NCBI RefSeq assembly: GCF_023115355.1
Contig: NZ_CP096022.1
Location: 1 to 64,000, forward strand
Source of the DNA: Halocatena salina
Lineage (GTDB): Archaea; Halobacteriota; Halobacteria; Halobacteriales; Haloarculaceae
Reading direction: 5' to 3'
Length of the DNA stretch: 64,000 nt
The notes beneath the pieces were generated by a model. That model was not told the DNA's origin, searched no databases, and saw nothing but the letters and a program-made list of their open reading frames with translations. Both the position numbers and the translations under genes were made by a program. Positions 18,797-28,977 of this stretch are shown here, in pieces. How positions within the stretch are numbered: the stretch's first letter is position 1; each line of letters opens with the position of its first letter.

Positions 18797-19252
18797 ATGA
18801 AGCGAATACCACTCATACTCTTGCTCACTGCCGTGGTGATCGGCAGTGTTGCAGTCATCGGTGGAACCCCCACGCTCGCGGGGAACGTAAGCGACTGGAA
18901 TGACCACGATGATAACCACGACGACCACGACGAACGCGATGAGGAGAGCACTGAGAACAAGCTTTCCGTTTCATTTACTGATAGCCACTGGGATGTGGTC
19001 ATCGACGAGGACACCGACGATGTCCGCGCTGCTGGAAACGTCTCCATCAAGCCCGACGTCGAGATCGATGGTACCGTTGAAACCGACGGCAACGTCGACC
19101 TCGGTGACGACGCCGAAGTCGACGGCGATATCGTGACCGACGGCGATGTTACACTTCGGGATGACACCGAGGTCGATGGCACCGTGACCGGACGTTCCGT
19201 TTCGATCGCTACCGACGCCGAAGTCGACGGAGCTATCAGGGAAACGTCGTAG
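18797..19252 (+). CDS. Exported bactofilin-like beta-solenoid protein
   Basis: A 151-residue exported protein. The signal peptide MKRIPLILLLTAVVIGSVAV is followed by an Asp/His-rich linker (NDHDDNHDDHDERDEE) and then short repeats of about 6-12 residues such as DVEIDGTVETDGNVDL, AEVDGDIVTDGDVTL and TEVDGTVTGRSVSI. Each repeat has the hydrophobic-Asp-Gly pattern of bactofilin or polymer-forming beta-solenoids. The ATG at 18797 gives a clean signal peptide and is preceded by GGAG. Divergent from the membrane HTH operon. Surface scaffold function is inferred. Confidence 0.75.
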   Translation: MKRIPLILLLTAVVIGSVAVIGGTPTLAGNVSDWNDHDDNHDDHDERDEESTENKLSVSFTDSHWDVVIDEDTDDVRAAGNVSIKPDVEIDGTVETDGNVDLGDDAEVDGDIVTDGDVTLRDDTEVDGTVTGRSVSIATDAEVDGAIRETS

Positions 19253-19427
19253 CGGCTGGATCGGGTTGACAGTGTAGCTCGGAACAGTCGTTAAAGCGCG
19301 CCGCGTTTTCGTTCGCATCCGGGACTACTGATCCGAGAAGAGATTCATAAAACGAATTAAATACACTAACCACATCAAAATATACATATTTGCGGAAGTT
19401 TATACTGTCCGTCCCTCAATTCCTGCC

Positions 19428-20603
19428 ATGGTACCAACGATAACGCGAATAGAAAGCCGTGAGTTTCAGTATCCACTCGAAGACATCGGAACGGATCGAA
19501 ACGGATTCAATCTCATCTACGAACCGGGACAGACGACGTGGCGCAATCTATTCGGCATCAAAATTCATACCGACTGTGGGGTTACCGGGACGTACGTGGG
19601 TGGCAACTCTCCCGGCGCTGCCCAGATAAACATGTTTGCCGATTATCTCATCGGCAAGAATCCGCTCGAACGCGAGAAACATTGGAGCGAGATCAAACGG
19701 GCACTTCGGAAGTACGATCGGATGGGAATCGGTCCGATCGATATCGCGCTCTGGGATTTCGCAGGGAAGTACTACGATGCTCCGATTCACGAACTGCTCG
19801 GCACCTATCGTACATCGATCCCTGCGTACGCGTCGACGTATCACGGTGATGAAAACGGAGGCCTCGATTCACCGGAAGCTTTCGCCGATTTCGCTCAAGC
19901 GTGTTACGAACGTGGGTTTCCGGGGTACAAGATCCATGGCTGGGGTGGAAGCGATGCGAGCCGTGATATCGATCGTGAGATCGAGTCGATAACCGCCGTC
20001 GGTGAACGAGTGGGTGACGAGATGAATCTTATGTTCGATCCCGCCTGTGAGTACGAGACGTTCGCCGACGCCCTCACGGTCGGACGAGCACTTGATGAAC
20101 AAAACTTCTTCTGGTATGAAGATCCCTACCGCGATGGTGGCATTTCACAGCAGGGACACCGTCGGCTCCGTGACAAACTCCAGACACCGATCTTGCAGAC
20201 CGAACACGTTCGCGGGCTCGAATCACACGCGGATTTCGTCGTCAGCGAGGGAACTGATTTCGTTCGTGCCGATCCCGAGTACGACGCAGGGATCACGGGT
20301 GCGATGAAAATCGTTCATATGGCCGAATCGTTCGGTCTCGATGTCGAGTTCCATGCTCCGGGTCCAGCACAGCGACACTGTATCGCTGCAACACGGAACA
20401 CGAACTACTACGAATTGGCTTTGCTTCATCCCAACTGCCAGAACACCCAACCGCCAGTTTATAACGGTGACTACTCGGATATGATCGACACCGTCGACGA
20501 GAACGGCCACGTTACCGTTCCGGACGGGCCCGGTCTCGGCGTTGACTACGACTGGGAGTACATCGAGAACAACCAAACCGGTTCCCTCCACGTCTATGAG
20601 TGA
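19428..20603 (+). CDS. Mandelate racemase-type enolase-superfamily sugar-acid dehydratase
   Basis: Cytoplasmic TIM-barrel enzyme. The mandelate racemase subgroup residues are all visible: KIH (Lys168, His170) as one base pair, metal ligands Asp204, Glu231 (YEDP) and Glu259 (QTEH), and His309 in EFHAPGP. This subgroup commonly dehydrates sugar acids to 2-keto-3-deoxy sugar acids. About 391 residues is normal. It faces a GH95 glycosidase gene convergently, suggesting use of the sugar acid derived from the released sugar. Which acid (fuconate, rhamnonate, galactonate or other) cannot be decided from sequence. Confidence 0.88.
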   Translation: MVPTITRIESREFQYPLEDIGTDRNGFNLIYEPGQTTWRNLFGIKIHTDCGVTGTYVGGNSPGAAQINMFADYLIGKNPLEREKHWSEIKRALRKYDRMGIGPIDIALWDFAGKYYDAPIHELLGTYRTSIPAYASTYHGDENGGLDSPEAFADFAQACYERGFPGYKIHGWGGSDASRDIDREIESITAVGERVGDEMNLMFDPACEYETFADALTVGRALDEQNFFWYEDPYRDGGISQQGHRRLRDKLQTPILQTEHVRGLESHADFVVSEGTDFVRADPEYDAGITGAMKIVHMAESFGLDVEFHAPGPAQRHCIAATRNTNYYELALLHPNCQNTQPPVYNGDYSDMIDTVDENGHVTVPDGPGLGVDYDWEYIENNQTGSLHVYE

Positions 20604-20657
20604 GCATCGACGGCCTTCGAAGCCGGATCTATTTGACAGCAGTAGACGACGAACATC

Positions 20658-23519
20658 CTAGTTCGGAGAGTTCGTTTCGATCGTCCCCCCCGATTCGATG
20701 CGAACTGTTCCCACGGCTTCGACGGCAGCGTTTTGTTCCAGTTCGCCGATCGTCCGTTCCGGGTCGACCAGCGCCCAGAGCTGATTGTCGCCGCTCAGCA
20801 GCTTTTCTGTATAGAGCTCGGAGTCAACCACGGCGGTTTCATCGGCAGCGAGCGCTGGAATCGATAGATCACTCCCGATCGGTTTCCGCTCGTCACTCAC
20901 GTTTACGAGCCGAACGATGGTTGCTGCCGATCGCGCAGTCCCGATGTTACGTACACGGACGGTGACCCGGACGTGTTCCTCGTTCTGATCGAGTTCGATC
21001 TCGGACGAATCGATCGTAAGGGCGGCCACGGAGACGTGATCAGCTTCGAGCGAGATCGTCTGTCCCGGCTCAGTCGAGAACTCGACGACCCGCGCTGCTG
21101 GCCGGCGCACAGTGGGCTTGTTGCCGTGACTTACCGACGCGATCGAAAGCTGGACACCGTCGTGGGTGCGAACGCGACATTCCCCACCGGTCGCCGAGTG
21201 GATCGTCGCCGTGTCGAGTTGTCCATCGGACCACTCCATATCGATCTCGAACACACCTCGGGCTCGTAATCCCTTCACTTCGCCCTCAGCCCACTGGTCA
21301 GGGAGAGCGGGAAGAAGACTCAGCTCTCCCGCATGGTCGTGTAACAGCATTTCAGCGATACCGGCGGTACCACCGAAGTTACCGTCGATCTGAAACGGCG
21401 GATGCGTATCGAAGAGGTTGGATAAGGTCGACTGCCTGAACAACGCCAAGAGGTTTTCGTGGGCGCTCTCTCCGTCTTCGAACCGTGCCCACTGATTTAT
21501 GAGCCATGCCCGACTCCAGCCCGTATGACCGCTTCCGTGTTCGAGTCGGCGTTCGAGTGCGTTTCGCACGGCGTGGCTCAAAACGGGTGTCTCACGGAGC
21601 GTAAACTGGTCTCCTGGATGGAACGCGAACAGATGTGAGAAGTGTCGATGTCCCGGATTCGCTTCCTCGTAATCGTGTATCCACTCCTGTAATGTTCCGT
21701 CCGTTCCGATCTGATACGGTGGGAGTCGCATCACTGCCTCCGAAAGCTCCTCGCTCAACGATGTATCGATGTCGAGCGTCTCCGCGGCCGCTATACAGTG
21801 ACCGAACAGGTCGTGGATGAGTTGAATGTCCATCGTCGGGGCAACGTCATAGAGCGCCGTATACCCGTCATCGTTGATGAACGAATTCTCCGGTGAGTTC
21901 GACGGAGCGGTAACGAGTCTTCCCTGATCATCCTCGATGAGGAAATCGAGGACGAACCGGGCAGCGTCCTTCATGATTGGATAACCCGTTTCTCGAAGGA
22001 ACTCCCGATCACCGGTTTTCGCGTAGTGCTCCCAGAGCAACCGACATTGCCAGACGGCTCCCATGGGCCAAACCGCCCCGAACCATCCTTCCGGTGGCGT
22101 ACTTCCCCATACGTCACTCGACACGTGGTCGACGAAGCCATCACAGCCATAATGGATTGATGCCGTTTTTCGACCCGGTTCTCGCTGTGTATCGAGCCAG
22201 TCGACCAAGGGTTGGACGCATTCTGAAAGGTTACAGACGTCCGCCAGCCAGTAGTTCATCTGGAGGTTGATGTTCATATGGTAATCACTCTGCCACGGAG
22301 GATACATCTCCTTGTTCCAAATCCCCTGTAAATTCGCCGGCAGTCTGCCGTTTGGACGAGAACTACTCATCAACAAGTACCGTCCGTAGTGGAAATACAG
22401 CTCCGTCAACGTTGGATCGATATCTCCGTCTTGAACGGCTGCGAGCCGTTCGTCAGTAGGGAGTGGCGTTTCAGTTCCGCCGAGATCGAGTTCTACCCGC
22501 CGGAACAACGCTCGGTGATCCGTGACATGAGTGCTCCGCAACTGCTCGTACGGCTTGGCTGCTGCCGCTTCGAGCAGGTGTTCGACGGTGTCTTCGGGAT
22601 CTCTCGTCGTTCGAAACCCCGTTGCTCCCGTAAAGAGCAGCGTGATCCCCACTCTATCTTCGATATCCATCCGGTCATCGGTCGTCGAAACAGATCCAGT
22701 CGTCTGTGGTATCGCCCGGAGCCGTCCCTCGAATTCGACCCCCGGACCGTCGAAGCCGATCGATGGGTCCTCTTGGATCTGCCCCCGAAGAACGAGATCG
22801 TCGCCGTCGGCCACGGTTTCGGCGTCTTGTTCGCGTGTCAGCGAAACGGAAACTGAAACCGGATCCGGCCCTCGTGCTGTGAGCCGGACCACTAAAACGT
22901 CGTCCGGAGCGGATACGAACGCTTCCCGTTCGTATTTCGTTCGACCGGTTCGGTAGCGGACTCGTGCAATGCCCGCATCGAGATCGAGCTCGCGGTGATA
23001 GTCTACAACGTCCGTGTGACCGACATTGATGAACAGATCGCCAAACGATTGATACGGTCGTATCAGGGTCTCGTAATCAGGAGGATCGCCCAACATGTGG
23101 GGATCGATGAGTGTTTCGGCTTGTTCGTGTTCGCCTTTCAGTAGATGTTCCCGAACAGCGGACAGTACCTCGGCCGCCATCGGATCGTTTCCGTCCGGTT
23201 CGTGTTGGCTTCCTGCCCAGAGGCTTTCCTCATTGAGTTGTATCCGCTCTTGGTCTGTTCGACCGAAAACCATCGCACCCATCCGTCCGTTGCCGAGCGG
23301 GAGCGCCTCCGATTCCCAGTCTTCGGCAGGATCAGTATACCACAGCTTCGGCGTCTCGTCCCCGTCGTCCGTCTTGTGACCCTTCGTTGAACTGGCTACT
23401 CTATCCGCGAACAGAAGCGCTCCTATGCCAGCCAGCATCGTTCGCCGGGAGAACTCGGAGCCGCTCCCAACGCACCTGTTTGACTGTGCCGCTGTCTCTG
23501 CCGATTGGTCGATCACCAT
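20658..23519 (-). CDS. Tat-exported GH95 glycoside hydrolase (alpha-L-fucosidase type) with CARDB-like tail
   Basis: Large exported hydrolase of family GH95, whose members remove alpha-L-fucose or alpha-L-galactose from plant glycans. The Tat signal is [14 protein letters not shown] (about 24-37). The family start [20 protein letters not shown] is at about residues 68-87. Active-site candidates are Asn416 and Asn418 ([10 protein letters not shown]), Glu544 (NSPENSF) and Asp712 (FQIDGNFGG), matching the known Asn/Asn/Glu/Asp set. The last 130 residues ([20 protein letters not shown] and onward) look like a CARDB adhesion-type domain. At 953 residues it is longer than usual because of this tail. 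An AT-rich promoter lies just upstream. Confidence 0.92.
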   Translation of the reverse strand: MVIDQSAETAAQSNRCVGSGSEFSRRTMLAGIGALLFADRVASSTKGHKTDDGDETPKLWYTDPAEDWESEALPLGNGRMGAMVFGRTDQERIQLNEESLWAGSQHEPDGNDPMAAEVLSAVREHLLKGEHEQAETLIDPHMLGDPPDYETLIRPYQSFGDLFINVGHTDVVDYHRELDLDAGIARVRYRTGRTKYEREAFVSAPDDVLVVRLTARGPDPVSVSVSLTREQDAETVADGDDLVLRGQIQEDPSIGFDGPGVEFEGRLRAIPQTTGSVSTTDDRMDIEDRVGITLLFTGATGFRTTRDPEDTVEHLLEAAAAKPYEQLRSTHVTDHRALFRRVELDLGGTETPLPTDERLAAVQDGDIDPTLTELYFHYGRYLLMSSSRPNGRLPANLQGIWNKEMYPPWQSDYHMNINLQMNYWLADVCNLSECVQPLVDWLDTQREPGRKTASIHYGCDGFVDHVSSDVWGSTPPEGWFGAVWPMGAVWQCRLLWEHYAKTGDREFLRETGYPIMKDAARFVLDFLIEDDQGRLVTAPSNSPENSFINDDGYTALYDVAPTMDIQLIHDLFGHCIAAAETLDIDTSLSEELSEAVMRLPPYQIGTDGTLQEWIHDYEEANPGHRHFSHLFAFHPGDQFTLRETPVLSHAVRNALERRLEHGSGHTGWSRAWLINQWARFEDGESAHENLLALFRQSTLSNLFDTHPPFQIDGNFGGTAGIAEMLLHDHAGELSLLPALPDQWAEGEVKGLRARGVFEIDMEWSDGQLDTATIHSATGGECRVRTHDGVQLSIASVSHGNKPTVRRPAARVVEFSTEPGQTISLEADHVSVAALTIDSSEIELDQNEEHVRVTVRVRNIGTARSAATIVRLVNVSDERKPIGSDLSIPALAADETAVVDSELYTEKLLSGDNQLWALVDPERTIGELEQNAAVEAVGTVRIESGGTIETNSPN

Positions 23520-24122
23520 CTGTGTTCTGTGCGAGTATTCTCGTACAAGTATAAACTTTTAATGATAAAATTATTATAATAGTAGGCAGGTATAAATGAT
23601 TGATTCCGACGGTTACAGAACTCGATGCACTCTGCGATGGCACCGTGATCGGCGTCCCTACGGATCTCACTTAATCTACAGATATCGATTGAGCACTGAG
23701 CCGAAGACATCACTGTTCTCGTCAACAACGCTCCCGTCTCGGTGATCCGAGGACATCGCCACGGTTCTGTATTCCTGCGACGACCTCACTAACGACAATA
23801 CAAAATTTTATAATCTACAGACACACGGGTATCTTTGGGTAAGACGATCGTTGATGAATAGTAATCTATTTCCACGTCGAAAGGATTATTATTCTAGTAG
23901 TTGTATTAAAAACAACCAGTGAATACAGCACGACAATCCCTAATCTGGCGACAAGACGATAGCAGTAATTTCGAACGCTGCAACTGTTTATCAGAAGATG
24001 TACTGTATGAATACCGGGGAGATATCGGCTGTCCGGTTACGAGGCAGTCGAATGATTCCCACGATCCGAAGGAACGATATCCACTGTCTCGGTACTGGAA
24101 CACGTCCCAGAGGTGAACTGAG
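23520..24122. other. Intergenic region, no supported gene
   Basis: It contains the AT-rich promoter of the GH95 gene (about 23540-23590) and further AT-rich DNA at 23800-23900. A minus-strand phrase near 23600-23700 (DADHGAIAECIEFCNRRNQS) has protein-like composition but is interrupted and unidentified. Confidence 0.4.
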
Positions 24123-24884
24123 ATGATGGAGATTCGCCCGTATCTGACTCGAATCGGTATGTCTCCGGACTCCAACATCACTCCAAATCTCGAGCATCTC
24201 CGGAAGCTACAGCGTTCCCACTTGCTTTCAGTACCGTTTGAGACTCTCGACATCGCACGCGACGAGCCGATCGTCCTTGATCGGCCGTCTCTCTATACGA
24301 AGATCGTCGAGCGGAAGCGGGGTGGCTTCTGCTATGAACTCAACTCACTGTTCGGTTGGCTTCTCGATCAGCTCGGATACGATGTGCGCCTCATTGAGGG
24401 TCGGGTTCGCCACGAGGGGGGGAACTTCGGACCTCCGTTTGATCATATGGCCCTCCTCATCAATCTCGATCGATCGTATGTCGTCGACGTCGGGTATGGT
24501 CGTTTCTGTCGGGTCCCGCTGCCTCTCTCTGGCGATTCACGTACTGGGTTGGAAGGAACGTACGAGATCGTTCCTGCTGATGACACGAATCACTACTTCG
24601 CTATGGAACTGGCTGCGGATGAAGGTTGGAAACCGACCTACCGGTTCACGACTGCAGCGCGGGAACTCTCTGATTTCAATGAGATGTGTGAGTATCAACA
24701 AACCGCCCAGGATTCACCATTCACTGGCCGGACTCTTTGTACGATTGCGACTACAACAGGTCGGATCACTCTTTCGAACGATAGCTTGACTGTCACGGAG
24801 AAGGGACACGAACAGACGACACAGATCGAATCTAAGCGTGAACGAGATCGGATTCTCAACGATCGTTTCGGTATCTCTTTCTGA
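24123..24884 (+). CDS. nat: Arylamine N-acetyltransferase
   Basis: Transfers acetyl groups from acetyl-CoA to arylamines or related acceptors. The catalytic triad is visible: Cys70 in RGGFCYELN, His108 in FDHMALL and Asp122 in VVDVGYG. RGGFCYE is the classic NAT signature. About 253 residues is the normal size. The second ATG at 24126 is also possible. The HD phosphohydrolase follows 93 bases downstream on the same strand but with its own upstream gap. Confidence 0.92.
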   Translation: MMEIRPYLTRIGMSPDSNITPNLEHLRKLQRSHLLSVPFETLDIARDEPIVLDRPSLYTKIVERKRGGFCYELNSLFGWLLDQLGYDVRLIEGRVRHEGGNFGPPFDHMALLINLDRSYVVDVGYGRFCRVPLPLSGDSRTGLEGTYEIVPADDTNHYFAMELAADEGWKPTYRFTTAARELSDFNEMCEYQQTAQDSPFTGRTLCTIATTTGRITLSNDSLTVTEKGHEQTTQIESKRERDRILNDRFGISF

Positions 24885-24977
24885 GTCTCGGTACGGCTTC
24901 TGTCGGGAGTGGTGTTCTTGTGAGAACTTCAAACGTATCCTCAACAAGCGTAAACTGCTTCGGACCCCACCTTCTGT

Positions 24978-25604
24978 ATGACGGATTCACCGTCCACAGC
25001 ACAACTCGATACGCTCCTAGAGGTTTACGAACTGAAAGACGAACTCCGGACGGGGTGGGAGCTTCGCGGGATCGAAAACCCGGAGTCAGTCGCTGCACAC
25101 ACGTGGGGCACCGCGGTTCTCTGTCTGCTGTTCGCTGACGAAGCTGACCTCGATCCGAACAAGGCCGTTTCGATGGCGCTCGTTCACGATCTCGCCGAGG
25201 CTCGCACCGGTGATGTGGCCACGCGCGCTGAGCCCGAATCTCAGAATATCGAACGAGAACAGAAAGAACAACGAGAGCGCGAAGTGATGACTGACTTCGT
25301 AGCTTCGTTCGATGCCCCTCATTTCATGGCGTTGTGGGAGTCCTACGAAACGAGAGAGTCCCCCCTTGCCCGCTTTGTGAAGGATATGGATCTGATCGAC
25401 AACTGCCTCCAAGCACTCAAATATGAACGCCAACAGAGATACGATAAAAATGAAGATAACGAACATTTCGCGGAGTACGATCGCTTAGACGAGTTCTTTG
25501 CTACGGCCCAACCTCGATTACGGACGGAGATCGGGAACGATCTGTTCGATGTGATTCACGCTCGGTACGAACACCGACTGAACCACTCGGATCCCCCCGA
25601 GTAG
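24978..25604 (+). CDS. HD-domain phosphohydrolase (YfbR/HDDC2-like)
   Basis: A 208-residue metal-dependent phosphohydrolase. HD-domain ligands are His41 (HTWG), His70-Asp71 (VHDLAEARTGD) and a later Asp in KDMDLIDNCLQAL. This pattern fits the YfbR/HDDC2 group of 5'-deoxynucleotidases that dephosphorylate dNMPs. The ATG at 24978 gives a normal N terminus. Substrate is inferred from family. Confidence 0.85.
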   Translation: MTDSPSTAQLDTLLEVYELKDELRTGWELRGIENPESVAAHTWGTAVLCLLFADEADLDPNKAVSMALVHDLAEARTGDVATRAEPESQNIEREQKEQREREVMTDFVASFDAPHFMALWESYETRESPLARFVKDMDLIDNCLQALKYERQQRYDKNEDNEHFAEYDRLDEFFATAQPRLRTEIGNDLFDVIHARYEHRLNHSDPPE

Positions 25605-25678
25605 AATCCCCTCGATCAGGCGTTCCGTTACCCCGAGTGCCAGGTGATTCTATTCGTGAATTCTGCGAGTAATATGTC

Positions 25679-27037
25679 TCATATCTGAAGGTGGTTTTCG
25701 AGAGCAGTATGAACGATGTGGCTGGGAGATTCGTACGGACTATCGTCGATTTGAATGAGCCGTTCAATAACGAACGAATACCGGGTGTAGTTCGGAATGG
25801 GTATCTCATTCGCACTAGTCTCAATATCGAGATAGTCAAGTAACGTATGTTGTACAAATTCGTGATATGAATCGAATTCTCCATGGATTTTGACTATCTC
25901 TCGTAATAGATGTTTGAGTACAGGATCGGTTTCGATATCGAAGCGGCGACTGGTGGTAATCTGATTTTCGAAACTCATCTGATCGTCCGTGATTACTGAT
26001 CCAAGAAACTCTTCGAGAGCTGTATCAAGAAGATCAGTTCGTGAATCGTACTCAGTAGCTTCCTTCTCGACTACGCGGTCGACGAGAGCTAAAAGTACAC
26101 CGTCGATCTTTACTGTCTTTTCGTCTACTGTCTCCTCTATAGTAGTTGCCACTTTATCGATCTTTCCATCCTTTGTATAATTATCATTTTCTATTGTTTT
26201 ATGATCGTAGTCGATGACAGCTGTGGGATACTGTTTTTCTGGTTCCGCTTCGTCGTCAGACGAACCGTTTCCATCCATCTCCGGTGGAGATGTCTCTACA
26301 TCGTTCGATACGTTTTCGTTTTCTTCTTTCATTGTTCTCGATGGGGCGTAACGTTCCTGCTTTGCGGTCGTCTTCGATTCGTTCGGATCGAGTGAACCAT
26401 TTGGTTCCGATCGTTTTTTCCCGCCGAAAGCGACTGCTTCGTTTGTATCCTCAATGAGTTCAGTCAGCGGTGGAATCGTGGGAATAACAGTTCCGTTTCT
26501 ATTAAACGGGACGAGCAAGGGCCTTTGGGGCTGTCTGCCATCGGCTCGGTGGAGATCTTCGTCGAACGATCCTCTGTCGCCATTGATGTGTTCTATGTAG
26601 TTATCGATCAGATAAAATTTCTCCCCACACCATCGACAGAGAGGATGGAAATGCACGTTTGTACGCAGTTCGTCCGGCAACGCAACCTGCATAGTTCCCT
26701 CTTTGAGTACAGGTGCACTGGCGGGATGAAACCCTTCAGGAACACTTCCTAACGAACCGTGCGATTCATCCTCCGAGTAAGCAACGTGTTTGAGCAACCC
26801 CGTAGCGTCGTGACTTGTATCACAAAATTCACACAAGAGACGGGGTTCAGTGTGCTCGCCAGTCCTCTCAACATCGTCTTTTGAAGATTCCTGAGCGATA
26901 TCGTTTTCGTCAGATGTCATGGGGGAGCGTTCGATGGATTCTTCATCCGAATCAGGGGATGTATCCCGTACATTCATTTCGTTTTCTATATTGATTCCAT
27001 ATGTATCCGCGTATCGCTTGGTCGTGTTTCCGACCAC
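25679..27037 (-). CDS. Protein with two zinc-finger-like motifs and ribbon-helix-helix-like C terminus
   Basis: Unrecognised 452-residue protein. After an acidic N terminus (1-65) there are two C2H2-like motifs: LLCEFCDTSHDATGLLKH (Cys69, Cys72, His84, possibly His93) and LCRWCGEKFYLIDNYIEH (Cys134, Cys137, His150, possibly His163). A long charged linker (about 200-300) follows. The C-terminal 150 residues carry three similar helical units ending in RTDLLDTALEEFLGSV, YHEFVQHTLLDYLDIE and PSHIVHTALENHLQI, resembling ribbon-helix-helix dimer helices. The layout suggests a DNA- or RNA-binding protein. It lies just after the RiPP-like operon on the same strand with a 67-base gap. Confidence 0.65.
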   Translation of the reverse strand: MVGNTTKRYADTYGINIENEMNVRDTSPDSDEESIERSPMTSDENDIAQESSKDDVERTGEHTEPRLLCEFCDTSHDATGLLKHVAYSEDESHGSLGSVPEGFHPASAPVLKEGTMQVALPDELRTNVHFHPLCRWCGEKFYLIDNYIEHINGDRGSFDEDLHRADGRQPQRPLLVPFNRNGTVIPTIPPLTELIEDTNEAVAFGGKKRSEPNGSLDPNESKTTAKQERYAPSRTMKEENENVSNDVETSPPEMDGNGSSDDEAEPEKQYPTAVIDYDHKTIENDNYTKDGKIDKVATTIEETVDEKTVKIDGVLLALVDRVVEKEATEYDSRTDLLDTALEEFLGSVITDDQMSFENQITTSRRFDIETDPVLKHLLREIVKIHGEFDSYHEFVQHTLLDYLDIETSANEIPIPNYTRYSFVIERLIQIDDSPYESPSHIVHTALENHLQI

Positions 27038-27104
27038 TCCGAACAGCGCCGATCGTCGGTAGCTGCTCGTTACATGGGCCCTCTTCGATACGATGATGCT
27101 CGAA

Positions 27105-27998
27105 TTATTTTCCGAGGTTGAGCGATGTTATACCGACGAACAAGACCACACCGATACTCAGCACTGTAAACGAGAGCGATCCGAGGGCAAAGCACGCATG
27201 AACCGTCAGTTGGCCGGCTTTGAGATCGGCCATCCCTCTCGATCGGAGATTTACCGAATCCCACCAGTCGACAAGGATCCAGTATCCATCGCCTCGTACC
27301 AAGGGATTGAGCGAGCAGAGGATTCGGACGTATCCGAACAGTACGACCACACTTACCACGGACCCTCCGGGTATGAGGAGTGAGATCCCGGCCAGAACCA
27401 GACATTGACAGAGATCGATCAACGGCCCAGCGATGCTGATCCAGATGCGGACGCTCTTGGGACAGCGCCAAGCCCCGTTGGTGGTCGTGACGAGCGCCGG
27501 GAACACGCCATTGAGCCTCCGTAACCGGATCGAGGGATCGAAGTACGGCCGCGCAGCGAGATAATGGCCTGCTTCGTGGATCACTGCCATCACACCGAAC
27601 ACCGGGATGGACAGTAGAAGCTGTTCGATCGTTCCCCCCGTCTCGAGCGCCGGGACGGTCTCAGGAGCGTCAATCAACCGATATCCGACGTAGACGGTTA
27701 CTAGGGTGAACACGATCCCGAACGCTAGCAAGCGCGGCCAGAGAGTGATCCCTGCTGGCGTTGGAAGCTCCTTGACTGGCGTTTCGTCCCGAATATACTC
27801 CTGCTCGTGGAGCACAGAGAGCGCCCTCTGTTCGCCTTCTGTGAGTGTCTCGATCCCTCGATCGCCCCGGGCGACGGTCTTGAGTGTCTCCAGGAAGGTT
27901 GGGTCGATCCGCTTGTAGTCGCCGTTTTCGGTACGGAGCCAGTACAGGTTCTCCGTGCTTCCCCACGTGAATCCGATGTTCGAACGATCACCACTCAT
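27105..27998 (-). CDS. Membrane M50 peptidase with PqqD-like N-terminal domain (YydH-like)
   Basis: Multi-pass membrane zinc peptidase. HEAGH (His141, Glu142, His145) lies in a membrane helix, and NPLVRGDGYW (Asp237) supplies the third ligand region typical of 'putative peptide zinc metalloprotease' proteins such as YydH. Residues 18-72 (YWLRTENGDYKRIDPTFLET through LHEQEYI) resemble a PqqD/RRE-type peptide-recognition domain. The gene overlaps the ATP-grasp gene by ATGA, so both are co-translated. In known RiPP loci such proteins cleave or export modified peptides. Assignment of protease family is strong; the RRE-like reading is inference. Confidence 0.82.
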   Translation of the reverse strand: MSGDRSNIGFTWGSTENLYWLRTENGDYKRIDPTFLETLKTVARGDRGIETLTEGEQRALSVLHEQEYIRDETPVKELPTPAGITLWPRLLAFGIVFTLVTVYVGYRLIDAPETVPALETGGTIEQLLLSIPVFGVMAVIHEAGHYLAARPYFDPSIRLRRLNGVFPALVTTTNGAWRCPKSVRIWISIAGPLIDLCQCLVLAGISLLIPGGSVVSVVVLFGYVRILCSLNPLVRGDGYWILVDWWDSVNLRSRGMADLKAGQLTVHACFALGSLSFTVLSIGVVLFVGITSLNLGK

Positions 27999-28909
27999 TC
28001 GAGGAACTCAGCGAGGTGACCTGCAACGTTCGTTCCTGCCCGCTCGTCGAATGTCGCGAACATCGGCGACGGGTTGGCTTCGAGGATCCGAAAGCTATCC
28101 TCCGTGACGATGATGTCGACGCCGGCGAAAGCGAGTCCTAAACAGTCCGCTGCACGACTGGCAGCCGCTGCAACGGGGGCAGGCGGATCGATCGTCTCGA
28201 CCTCGTGAGGACCCATCCGATAATCGAGATTATCGCTTAGGATGTGAGCTGTTGCGACGATGTCCCCATCGACGACGAACAGCCTGTAGTTCGTCCCGTC
28301 GAGGCGCCGTTGGAATTGGACGGGAGCGTTGCTCAGTCGCTCCAAACGGTCCGGTTCGAGGTCTTCGGCAGTTACGATCCGAGCGTGGCCACCACCAGCG
28401 ACTGGTTTGTATATCACCTCATCCACCTCCTCGACGAATTCCATGGCTGCCGTGGGGTCGTTCGTCGTCAGCGTCTTTGGAACGGGTAACCCAGCGTCTG
28501 CGAATCGTGCGAGCTGGTACGGTTTCAACCTGTGAACCGCCATCGTCTGAGGAGCGTTTACGATAGGGATACCTCGGTCGTCCAGATATCTCAACACCGA
28601 CCCGAGGAGTCCCCGATACTCGGTGAGTTGATTGACCAACGAATACGGACGCGTATCGAGTTCGTCGGCGAAGTCAGAATTTCGGAGATCGAATCCGATC
28701 CGTCGGACGTAGACTGCTGACAGCGAATCAGGCTGGATCGGCTCCGAAACTGTCGTACGGATCCCTGATGCGACGTCGAATGAAAGAGGAACTTCCCCCG
28801 GCCAGTGGTCCGTGTCCCAGACGGCCCATTCAGTTCCCCGTGCATCGAGTTCCGTGGCTACTGCGCGGAGTTCCCGGTCCTCGGATGGTCCGATGAGCGC
28901 AACTGTCAT
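27995..28909 (-). CDS. ATP-grasp ligase resembling graspetide (MvdD-type) maturases
   Basis: A 304-residue ATP-grasp enzyme. The N-terminal domain has AVYVRRIG (65-72) and NQLTEYRGLLGSVLRYLDDR, matching the xWYRR and following helix of graspetide ligases. ATP-binding residues are visible: Lys168 (VIYKPVAGGG), Gln200/Arg201 and Arg209 (VQFQRRLDGTNYRLFVVDGD), Asp265 (AGVDIIV), and Glu277/Asn279 (ILEANPSP). Graspetide ligases link Ser/Thr or Lys side chains to Asp/Glu within a precursor peptide. A RimK-like ligase of another pathway is the main alternative. The small peptide gene upstream and the coupled M50 peptidase support the RiPP reading. Confidence 0.82.
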   Translation of the reverse strand: MTVALIGPSEDRELRAVATELDARGTEWAVWDTDHWPGEVPLSFDVASGIRTTVSEPIQPDSLSAVYVRRIGFDLRNSDFADELDTRPYSLVNQLTEYRGLLGSVLRYLDDRGIPIVNAPQTMAVHRLKPYQLARFADAGLPVPKTLTTNDPTAAMEFVEEVDEVIYKPVAGGGHARIVTAEDLEPDRLERLSNAPVQFQRRLDGTNYRLFVVDGDIVATAHILSDNLDYRMGPHEVETIDPPAPVAAAASRAADCLGLAFAGVDIIVTEDSFRILEANPSPMFATFDERAGTNVAGHLAEFLE

Positions 28910-28977
28910 TTATAATGAATTTGATATATACTGCATCATATAATTAATGCAACGGTGAATATGACAGTTTAGTAGAT

